Shown here in pieces: positions 1 to 4,802 of a stretch of DNA of 5,323 nt. Origin of the DNA: Candidatus Saccharimonadota bacterium. Its GTDB lineage: Bacteria > Patescibacteriota > Saccharimonadia > Saccharimonadales > Saccharimonadaceae. Location of the stretch: positions 1-5,323 of the forward strand of contig JAFWNO010000040.1 in the NCBI GenBank assembly GCA_017510305.1, written 5' to 3'. Both the position numbers and the translations under genes were made by a program. Below the pieces are notes generated by a model. It saw nothing but the letters and a program-made list of their open reading frames with translations, did no database searches and had not been told where the DNA came from. Numbering within the stretch: position 1 is the first letter of the stretch; every line of letters starts with the position of its first letter.

Positions 1-1
1 C

Positions 2-640
2 AATGAAAATATTGAATATTCCCCCGCCGAGGATCCTATCGAAGCCATGTCTTTCATCGCTGCTGCCCTCGTGACGAAGTCTGAAATCACCATCAAGCGA
101 GCCCCTATTGAATTCCTCGAGATCGAGTTAGAAATCCTTCGCACTATGCACGCTGTAATTGAAGTCGGCAAAGAATATAAGGCAGACAACGGCCGCACTC
201 GCCTAGTAGATATCAAAATCAAGAAGTCCAAATTGGTTGCTCCCGCCGACAAAATTCACCCCATGCCTTTCCCAGGGCTGAATATCGATAACCTGCCATT
301 TTTCTCTGTTATCGCCGCTACCGCTAAAGGTCGCACACTCATCCATGATTGGGTTTTTGAAAATCGTGCAATTTACGTCACAGAGCTTGCTAATCTTAAT
401 GCTAAGGTAGAATTACTAGATGCCCACCGCGTCTATGTCGAAGGTCCCACCAACTGGCGCTCCGCTGAAATGGTAGCTCCGCCTGCTCTTCGCCCTGCGG
501 TGGTCATATTAATCGCCATGCTCGCCGCCCCAGGCACTAGTATTCTCAGAAATGTCTATTCCATCAATCGTGGTTACCAAGATTTTGCCGCCCGCCTTTC
601 TCAGCTCGGCGCTGATATCTCCCCTCTTGCTGGACTATAA
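2..640 (+). CDS. murA: UDP-N-acetylglucosamine 1-carboxyvinyltransferase (MurA), C-terminal part
   Basis: MurA transfers enolpyruvate from PEP to UDP-GlcNAc, the first committed cytoplasmic step of peptidoglycan synthesis. The frame is open to the left edge, so this is the last 212 residues of a protein normally near 420. The ATG at 47 is internal: codons before it already read as the family (SPAEDPIEAMSFIAAALV, matching the usual 'DRIEAGTF-AAA' stretch). Family marks seen: an Asp in NIDNLPFF (bases 287-289), the expected match to E. coli Asp305; WVFENR (about 350-367); an Arg in ALRP (491-493), matching Arg371; and INRGY with Arg at 569-571, matching Arg397. Odd points: the usual DLR motif reads ALR, losing its Asp, and the FPTD-Q motif reads as LNID-L. 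The reactive Cys115 region lies outside the window. A related EPSP-synthase-fold paralogue is possible, but MurA is much the best fit. The stop overlaps the convergent rnhA stop by 6 bp. Confidence 0.88.
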   Translation, partial: NENIEYSPAEDPIEAMSFIAAALVTKSEITIKRAPIEFLEIELEILRTMHAVIEVGKEYKADNGRTRLVDIKIKKSKLVAPADKIHPMPFPGLNIDNLPFFSVIAATAKGRTLIHDWVFENRAIYVTELANLNAKVELLDAHRVYVEGPTNWRSAEMVAPPALRPAVVILIAMLAAPGTSILRNVYSINRGYQDFAARLSQLGADISPLAGL

Positions 641-1060
641 ATTATCTGGCGTAATACCTTTGCGGGCCTTATTTGCCCATTTATCCGCCAGCTCGTTCAT
701 CTCTGTGCCTTTGTGTCCATAGACAAATACTAGTTTTACTTTATGCCCACAATACAATTCGTATAATTTTTTTACAATATCTAAGTTTTGGATTTTCCCG
801 CCCCTTTTTTGCCAATCATTAGCCTTCCAAGTCGGTGCCCATTTTGTCAGCACATTTATCCAAAATTGTGAATCGCTATGGATTTCACAACTTTCCTCGC
901 CAGCATATTCTATTGCCGCAATCATTGCGTACCCCTCCATTACAATATTAGTAGTATTGTCTTTCCTTCCTAGACGCACGGGCTTACCATCTTCAATCAC
1001 CGCCCAGCCGCCTGGCCCAGGATTTGGTGAGGCGCTACCGTCTGTCCATAAAACCTTCAT
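635..1060 (-). CDS. rnhA: Ribonuclease HI
   Basis: A 141-residue type 1 RNase H, close to the usual 150-155. It cleaves the RNA strand of RNA-DNA hybrids (R-loops, primer remnants) in the cytoplasm using two metal ions. The active-site set is complete: Asp7 in WTDGSASPNPGPGGW, Glu42 in NIVMEGYAMIAAIEYA, Asp63 in IHSDSQF, Asp126 in NELADKWAN, plus the general-base His116 in YGHKG (E. coli D10, E48, D70, D134, H124). The Trp-rich basic stretch at about 74-90 (WAPTWKANDWQKRGGK) corresponds to the substrate-binding handle. The frame is open upstream to a possible start at 1234, but homology begins at Met1 here and a perfect TATAAT ends 7 bases before this ATG. The 58 upstream residues would overlap the preceding gene and match nothing recognisable. 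It probably has its own leaderless promoter. It is convergent with murA, the stop codons overlapping, so no terminator separates them. Confidence 0.93.
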   Translation of the reverse strand: MKVLWTDGSASPNPGPGGWAVIEDGKPVRLGRKDNTTNIVMEGYAMIAAIEYAGEESCEIHSDSQFWINVLTKWAPTWKANDWQKRGGKIQNLDIVKKLYELYCGHKVKLVFVYGHKGTEMNELADKWANKARKGITPDNL

Positions 1061-1067
1061 AGTATAG

Positions 1068-1076
1068 ATTATACCA
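1068..1076 (-). promoter_or_regulatory. Extended -10 promoter of rnhA, predicted leaderless
   Basis: Read on the minus strand, this is TGG followed by a perfect TATAAT (1073 down to 1068), an extended -10 element. Seven bases follow before the rnhA ATG at 1060, so transcription should begin at or within a base or two of the start codon. No Shine-Dalgarno sequence fits. The hexamer 17 bases upstream (1096-1091) reads ATTAAT, a poor -35; the TGn extension may compensate. The box lies in a short dyad, GTATA-GAT-TATAC (1062-1074). Confidence 0.75.
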
Positions 1077-1077
1077 T

Positions 1078-1104
1078 AAAAATACCCCAGATTAATCCGG
1101 GGTA
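1078..1104 (-). terminator. Rho-independent terminator overlapping the stop of the 1092-1544 gene
   Basis: Minus-strand reading: TACCCC, a 10-base loop GGATTAATCT, GGGGTA, then TTTTT. The 6-bp stem is perfect and directly followed by the T run. The gene's TAA stop (1094-1092) sits inside the loop, so the 5' arm is still coding. The T tract ends one base before the extended -10 of rnhA, which fits insulation of the upstream transcript from a separately driven rnhA. The loop is slightly long and the stem short, so efficiency may be moderate. Confidence 0.72.
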
Positions 1105-1544
1105 TCAACCCTACCGAACATAGCCAGCTCCATCTCGTCCTCTGATGTAAATGTTTGCTCAGGCTTACCCCAGGCAAAACAGTGCCAATCGTGTTCGTAG
1201 ATGTGGCCTGCCTGATTAAACGCCGCAAAAGCATCGTCAGCTCCCACCCTCAAAACGAACATTACGCACATATCGCTTGGCCCCATCAATATTGTCATAC
1301 TATAGACCAAATCACAATGGAAAACGACATGTCTAAAGCAAGACTTTGGCAAGAGTACGATTATTACCCTCTCGTCCTCCTCTGGTGCACATTTCACTAT
1401 TTTGGGATCTCTCCCAAAATTCCCTCCAGTGAGTTTCGACGGTTCGTCTTCCGAAACATCGGCCGTTAGGCCTGTTATTACTTGATATTTTTCGGAAGTC
1501 CGTATTCGCTCGTTGCCATCGGTAAGATCAAATTTTCTGTACAT
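1092..1544 (-). CDS. Unrecognised 150-residue Cys/His-containing protein
   Basis: I do not recognise this family. It is probably a real gene: a doubled Shine-Dalgarno (GGGAGGGAGG) precedes the ATG, a plausible -10 (TATACT) lies upstream, and a hairpin-T terminator covers the stop. The protein appears soluble, with no signal peptide and no clear membrane helix. The N-terminal 60 residues are charged. Two hydrophobic strand-like stretches follow at about 59-66 (RVIIVLLP) and 91-101 (DMCVMFVLRVG), then an aromatic C-terminal half with HIYEHDWHCFAWG (114-126) and an acidic patch SEDEMEL. It has five Cys (52, 69, 77, 93, 122) and five His (72, 76, 114, 118, 121), which could bind metal, though the spacing matches no finger I know. 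All eight Arg codons are AGA, AGG, CGA or CGG, whereas ftsA uses CGC/CGT in 14 of 16. It is divergent from ftsA and upstream of rnhA. Function unknown. Confidence 0.68.
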   Translation of the reverse strand: MYRKFDLTDGNERIRTSEKYQVITGLTADVSEDEPSKLTGGNFGRDPKIVKCAPEEDERVIIVLLPKSCFRHVVFHCDLVYSMTILMGPSDMCVMFVLRVGADDAFAAFNQAGHIYEHDWHCFAWGKPEQTFTSEDEMELAMFGRVDTPD

Positions 1545-1547
1545 ATT

Positions 1548-1557
1548 CCTCCCTCCC
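1548..1557 (-). promoter_or_regulatory. Tandem Shine-Dalgarno for the 1092-1544 gene
   Basis: The minus strand reads GGGAGGGAGG then AAT before the ATG at 1544. The proximal GGAGG is only 3 bases from the start codon, but the distal GGGAGG is 7 bases away, a good spacing. This fixes the start and sets the gene apart from the leaderless neighbours. The core TAGGGAGG also occurs ahead of the gene at 4803. Confidence 0.75.
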
Positions 1558-1580
1558 TAGAAAATGTTTGTAAGGTGCAT

Positions 1581-1586
1581 AGTATA
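1581..1586 (-). promoter_or_regulatory. Putative -10 box of the 1092-1544 gene
   Basis: Minus-strand TATACT, 5 of 6 matches to consensus, would start a transcript near 1574 and give a leader of roughly 30 bases that includes the Shine-Dalgarno. Upstream is a T-rich run (1604-1610) without a clean TTGACA at 16-18 bases. The box lies in a short dyad GTATA-AC-TATAC (1582-1593). An alternative minus-strand TATAAT exists at 1646-1641 inside ftsA. Confidence 0.45.
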
Positions 1587-1599
1587 ACTATACAACATT

Positions 1600-1628
1600 T
1601 TTTCAAAAAAATAAAGATGTGATATAAT
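1600..1628 (+). promoter_or_regulatory. ftsA promoter, TTTTCA-17-TATAAT, predicted leaderless
   Basis: TTTTCA (1600-1605) is separated by 17 bases from a perfect TATAAT (1623-1628), which is preceded by TGA, making an extended -10. Six bases (GTAACT) separate the box from the ATG at 1635, so the predicted first transcribed base is about the A of the start codon. No Shine-Dalgarno could be included in the transcript. Confidence 0.8.
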
Positions 1629-1648
1629 GTAACTATGAGCATTATATC
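1621..1648 (+). repeat. Perfect 9-bp inverted repeat across the ftsA start codon
   Basis: GATATAATG (1621-1629) and CATTATATC (1640-1648) are exact reverse complements with a 10-base spacer holding the ATG (1635-1637). The left arm contains the -10 box and the right arm encodes Ser2-Ile3-Ile4-Ser5. Centre-to-centre distance is 19 bp, near two helical turns, as in many dimer operators. If transcription starts at the ATG, the left arm is not in the mRNA, so any role would be at DNA level. Confidence 0.6.
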
Positions 1649-2921
1649 TAAAAAAATGCCAAAACTTCAAAAAATCACTCCGCCTGATTCGCCGGATGAT
1701 TATATCGTTGCCCTAGATATTGGTACAGAGTATGTCAAAGTATTAATCGCCAAGCAGGCAAAAGATGGCACTCTGGAAATCACCGGTGTTGGCCGTTCGC
1801 ATCAAGCCTCTGGCAATATGTACGATGGTGCGATTGCCGATATTGGCGGCGTCGTTTCCACCTGTGAAAAGGCTCTTTCTCAGGCCGAGGCCCAGGCTAA
1901 CATCACTGGCAAACTGGCTGTAGTTGGTATCGCCGGGGAATTAATCAAGGGCAATACCAATACCGTCCGCTACCGCCGTAGAAATGGCAATAAGCCCATC
2001 ACCGAGCAAGAAATGTCTGCGATTATCAGCCGCGTGCAGGAGCGCGCCGGCGAAAAGGCCAAGAAAGAAGTCGCCATCGAAACTAATAATGATGATGTCG
2101 AGGTGCGCCTGATTAATTCCGCTATCGTTTCTCTCCAGATAGACGGCTACAAAGTATCCAATCCTATCGGTTTCAAAGGCTCAGATTTAACCATCCAGTT
2201 CTACACCGCCTTTGCGCCGCTAGTCCATATTTCCGCCATTGAGAAAGTCTGCGCCGAGCTATCTCTAGATTTGCTCGCCGTAGCCGTAGAGCCTTTTGCG
2301 GTCTGCCGAGCCTGTCTCGGTGATGATTTAGACTCTAATTTCTCTGGCATAGTCATGGATATTGGTGGCGGCACTACCGATATCGCCATTGTTGATGATG
2401 GCGGCGTAGAGGGTACCAAGATGTTCGGAATCGGCGGCCGCTCGTTTACTCATCAAATTGCCACCAAATTGGGCGTAGATTTCGATACTGCTGAAAAATA
2501 CAAAGTCAATCTAGACAATGAGAAATTATCCATCGACACTAAGGATCGTATTGACGCTGCCATTGATGCGAATTTAATGGTCTGGCTTTCTGGGGTCGGC
2601 ATTGCCCTAGAGGATTTCACTGAAGTGATGGAATCTTTCCCGAATCGCATCCTGCTTTGTGGCGGTGGCGCCGGCCTCTCCGCCCTGCAAGAGCAGCTTG
2701 CTACTAGCGACTGGTATGAAGATTTGCCATTTTCTCGCCGCCCAACTGTCCACCTCGTCGACGACGAAGATATTCCAGGCATCAATAATACCACCGATAC
2801 CGAGTTAGATTTTTCCTTTATTACTGCTTTTGGCCTCTTGCGCGTCGCCCTAGACACCCTCGCTGGCGAGCCAGACGAATCTGGCATACGTGCCAAATTT
2901 GCCAAACTCCTTCAGAATTAG
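1635..2921 (+). CDS. ftsA: FtsA-like actin-family cell division ATPase
   Basis: A 428-residue actin/Hsp70-fold protein, the usual size for FtsA, which tethers FtsZ filaments to the membrane at the division site. Motifs in order: phosphate 1, VALDIGTEYVKVLIA (25-39); an SHS2/1C-like region (about 60-200), including YDGAIADIGG and AFAPLVHISAIEKVC; phosphate 2, IVMDIGGGTTDIAIV (239-253); FGIGGRSFTHQIATKLG followed by AEKYK (264-290); adenosine motif, ILLCGGGAGLSALQEQL (339-355). The last 12 residues (GIRAKFAKLLQN) could form a short amphipathic membrane-targeting helix, as at the FtsA C-terminus. About 20 extra residues precede phosphate 1, and the interval from phosphate 2 to the adenosine motif, about 100 residues, seems shorter than in E. 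coli FtsA. PilM, the type IV pilus relative, is the main alternative; DIGGGTTDIA and the tail favour FtsA. No ftsZ is in the window. The start is set by the adjacent leaderless promoter. Confidence 0.72.
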   Translation: MSIISKKMPKLQKITPPDSPDDYIVALDIGTEYVKVLIAKQAKDGTLEITGVGRSHQASGNMYDGAIADIGGVVSTCEKALSQAEAQANITGKLAVVGIAGELIKGNTNTVRYRRRNGNKPITEQEMSAIISRVQERAGEKAKKEVAIETNNDDVEVRLINSAIVSLQIDGYKVSNPIGFKGSDLTIQFYTAFAPLVHISAIEKVCAELSLDLLAVAVEPFAVCRACLGDDLDSNFSGIVMDIGGGTTDIAIVDDGGVEGTKMFGIGGRSFTHQIATKLGVDFDTAEKYKVNLDNEKLSIDTKDRIDAAIDANLMVWLSGVGIALEDFTEVMESFPNRILLCGGGAGLSALQEQLATSDWYEDLPFSRRPTVHLVDDEDIPGINNTTDTELDFSFITAFGLLRVALDTLAGEPDESGIRAKFAKLLQN

Positions 2922-2924
2922 CCC

Positions 2925-2953
2925 TTTTCAAATCTTTAAAGCTATAGTATAAT
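2925..2953 (+). promoter_or_regulatory. Promoter of the RpfB-like gene, TTTTCA-17-TATAAT, predicted leaderless
   Basis: TTTTCA (2925-2930), 17 bases, then perfect TATAAT (2948-2953): the same -35 hexamer and spacing as the ftsA promoter. Seven bases separate the box from the GTG at 2961, placing the predicted start of transcription at about the start codon. The whole promoter fits in the 39-bp gap after the ftsA stop; no terminator is visible there, so ftsA read-through is possible. TATAATTATA (2948-2957) is a perfect palindrome. Confidence 0.78.
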
Positions 2954-2960
2954 TATAAGC

Positions 2961-3983
2961 GTGAGTGTAAAATTTATTTACCTATTTAATGCATTCATTT
3001 TAGGTATGGCTATCAGTATAGGCTCGCTGTCATACGCGCGTGCCGATACTTTTGCAGATGAAGACCATATTTCAGAAGTGTCCGATAGTCATTTTGTTAC
3101 TATCCACGATGACGGCCAGCAGTTAACTATCAAGACTGACGCCACTACTGTCAAAGACGCTATTTCTCGTGCTAATATTCTCATTGATAGTACAGACATT
3201 ATTGACCCATCTCTAGATTCCGCTATCAACGCGGATAATTTTCATATTAATATTTACCGTTCTCGCCCAGTTCTCGTGGTAGACGGCATCACTAAAAAAT
3301 TAATCATGACAGCCAGTTACGACGGCAAAGAAATTGCCCGACAAGCCGGCCTTACTATTTATGATGGCGATAAGGTAGATATCTCTGCCGACTCTGCCGC
3401 CTTTCTTGAAACCGGCGCCACCTCTGTTTATACTATCACCAGAAACGGCGGCCAGACCGTCACCGTAGAAAGCACAATTCCGTACGGCGAGGAAACTAAA
3501 AACGATTCTACTCTAGAGTCCGGTCAAGAAAAAGTAGATCGTCCAGGCGAAGATGGCCGCAAAGTCACTAAATACAAGGTAAATTTCGTCGATGGCAAGG
3601 AAGTTTCCCGTGAATTAATCTCCGAGGAAACCACCAAAGAGCCAGTCAGTCGTGTTACCTTAAAGGGTACTAAAAAGCCCGTCCCCCCAGAGTGGGAAAC
3701 CTGTGCCGGCTGGGCTAGAGAGGCTGGTGTCTCCGAGGCTGATTTGTACGTTGCACTATGGATTATTTATCGTGAATCTGGCTGTCGCGTCAGTGCCGAA
3801 AATGCCTACTCTGGTGCCTATGGTATCCCTCAGGCGCTCCCAGGCACCAAAATGGCCTCTGCCGGAGAAGATTGGCGCACTAACCCTGTTACTCAAATCC
3901 GCTGGATGATTTCTTACGTTAATGGCCGCTACGGTGGCTGGCAAGGCGCCAAAGCTTACTGGGACGCCCACGGGAATTACTAA
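2961..3983 (+). CDS. Secreted DUF348-G5-transglycosylase protein (YabE/RpfB-like)
   Basis: A 340-residue exported cell-wall protein. Residues 1-28 form a signal peptide: hydrophobic core FIYLFNAFILGMAISIG, then ARA before a likely cut at D29, with no lipobox. Two DUF348-like ubiquitin-fold repeats follow (about 44-85 and 102-142), then a G5 domain (about 155-238, with GQEKVDRPGEDGRKVTKYKV and TTKEPVSRVTLKGTKK). The C-terminal 95 residues resemble a lytic transglycosylase/aggregation-promoting-factor domain, with candidate catalytic Glu272 in IIYRESGC, then SGAYGIPQALPG, DWRTNPVTQIRWM and YVNGRYGG. The only two cysteines, 248 and 275, lie in this domain and could form a disulfide. The expected role is peptidoglycan binding and cleavage of the MurNAc-GlcNAc bond. 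The GTG start is chosen because it keeps the signal peptide and follows TATAAT by 7 bases; the next ATG (3006) would delete half the signal. It is followed after one base by ksgA, as rpfB is in Actinobacteria. Confidence 0.87.
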   Translation: MSVKFIYLFNAFILGMAISIGSLSYARADTFADEDHISEVSDSHFVTIHDDGQQLTIKTDATTVKDAISRANILIDSTDIIDPSLDSAINADNFHINIYRSRPVLVVDGITKKLIMTASYDGKEIARQAGLTIYDGDKVDISADSAAFLETGATSVYTITRNGGQTVTVESTIPYGEETKNDSTLESGQEKVDRPGEDGRKVTKYKVNFVDGKEVSRELISEETTKEPVSRVTLKGTKKPVPPEWETCAGWAREAGVSEADLYVALWIIYRESGCRVSAENAYSGAYGIPQALPGTKMASAGEDWRTNPVTQIRWMISYVNGRYGGWQGAKAYWDAHGNY

Positions 3984-3984
3984 T

Positions 3985-4761
3985 ATGAAAAATAACAAAT
4001 CTCTCGGTCAACATTGGCTCAAAGACCGGGAAATTTTAGATGAAATCGCAAATTTGGCCCTTCCAGATGCTCCTCTAGACCCTCTAGAGGCCCCAAATGA
4101 GCCACTTTGCCTCGAAATCGGCCCAGGGCTTGGTACGCTTACTTCCGCGCTACTTAGGGTCTTTCCGCGCGTTCTAGCCATTGAATTTGATGAAAATCTA
4201 GCGAAAAACTTGCCAAAATCCTTCCCAGGTAAGGATTTAAAGGTGGTAAACGCCGATTTTTTAGATTTTGATCTTTCCAAGATTTCCGAGCCATACGTTG
4301 TCGCCGGTAATATCCCGTATTATATTACTTCCCCTATTATTGCTAAACTCCTCACCGCTGAGCATCCGCCTCTTAAATTCGTGCTCTTAATGCAAAAGGA
4401 AGTTGCCGAGCGAATTCTAGCAGAGAAGGGCGATTACACTTATCTATCTATTTTCGTCCAAAGTTACGCCGATGTATACCCAGGCCCAGTCGTCCCAAAG
4501 GGATATTTTACTCCGCCCCCCAAGGTAGATAGCGCCGTAGTCGTATTCAAGCCCCACGCTCCGCTTCTTGCCGAAAAGGAATTAAAATTCATAAAACTAG
4601 GTTTTTCCAGTCCCCGCAAGAAATTAGTCAAAAACCTGCCTTATAACAGGGAAGAAGTCCAAAACGCTCTGCTTAAATTAGGCATAAGCGAAAACGCTCG
4701 CCCAGCCGATTTGTCATTAAATGACTGGAAAAGTCTTGCAAAAACTTTAAAAGTTTTATAA
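3985..4761 (+). CDS. rsmA: 16S rRNA (adenine1518-N6/adenine1519-N6)-dimethyltransferase
   Basis: RsmA (KsgA) uses S-adenosylmethionine to dimethylate two adjacent adenines in the 3' terminal hairpin of 16S rRNA, a late 30S assembly checkpoint. The product is 258 residues, slightly short for the family. Motifs: the N-terminal SLGQHWLKDREIL (6-18); SAM-binding LCLEIGPGLGTLT (41-53); acidic IEFD (66-69); NADFLDFD (89-96); catalytic NIPYY (109-113; NLPY in most members); FTPPPKVDSAVV (175-186); C-terminal RNA-contact FSSPRKKLVKNL (207-218); ARPADLSLNDW (238-248). The frame extends upstream to 3922, but homology begins at the ATG used here, one base after the preceding TAA. No good Shine-Dalgarno is present (GGGA lies 9-10 bases away), so translation is probably coupled to the RpfB-like gene in one operon. 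A proline/acid-rich insert, APLDPLEAPNEP (29-40), is coded by a palindromic stretch. Confidence 0.94.
   Translation: MKNNKSLGQHWLKDREILDEIANLALPDAPLDPLEAPNEPLCLEIGPGLGTLTSALLRVFPRVLAIEFDENLAKNLPKSFPGKDLKVVNADFLDFDLSKISEPYVVAGNIPYYITSPIIAKLLTAEHPPLKFVLLMQKEVAERILAEKGDYTYLSIFVQSYADVYPGPVVPKGYFTPPPKVDSAVVVFKPHAPLLAEKELKFIKLGFSSPRKKLVKNLPYNREEVQNALLKLGISENARPADLSLNDWKSLAKTLKVL
4072..4090 (+). repeat. 8-bp inverted repeat inside rsmA
   Basis: CCTCTAGA (4072-4079) and TCTAGAGG (4083-4090) are perfect reverse complements around CCC; CTCTAGA is also directly repeated. It codes the variable linker between the N-terminal motif and the SAM-binding motif of RsmA. It could fold into a short hairpin in the mRNA or be the trace of a small duplication. 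No T run follows. Confidence 0.6.
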
Positions 4762-4785
4762 AATAGACATAAGAATTATAAATTA

Positions 4786-4791
4786 GGGAGG
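4786..4791 (+). promoter_or_regulatory. Shine-Dalgarno of the 4803 gene
   Basis: GGGAGG lies 11 bases before the ATG at 4803, slightly far but the only strong purine run. In the 41-bp gap after rsmA I see two AT-rich -10-like strings, TATAAA at 4757-4762 (overlapping the rsmA stop) and TATAAA at 4777-4782. The second would start transcription within the Shine-Dalgarno, so only the first is compatible. Co-transcription with rsmA is equally possible. Confidence 0.65.
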
Positions 4792-4802
4792 CTAAATCAG
4801 TA

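Noticed and set aside
1061..1234. N-terminal extension of rnhA to an upstream start
   Set aside because: The 58 extra residues have no RNase H similarity, overlap the upstream gene and would cross its terminator; the ATG at 1060 has an adjacent promoter.
1155..1469. Plus-strand open frame of 104 codons opposite the unknown minus gene
   Set aside because: It starts with TTG, has no ribosome binding site or promoter, and lies wholly opposite a frame with promoter, Shine-Dalgarno and terminator.
2201..2905. Minus-strand open frames inside ftsA
   Set aside because: Shadows of a clear FtsA-family coding sequence; no initiation signals and low-complexity translations.
3922..3984. Upstream start for rsmA overlapping the RpfB-like gene
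   Set aside because: RsmA homology begins at the ATG at 3985; the 21 extra codons only reflect the shifted frame of the transglycosylase domain.
3703..4280. Other-frame open frames inside the RpfB-like gene and rsmA
   Set aside because: They lie within strongly supported genes and have no separate start signals.
4741..4757. AAAACTT-TAA-AAGTTTT as an rsmA terminator
   Set aside because: The 7-bp stem is nearly all A-T, lies before the stop codon and is not followed by a T run.
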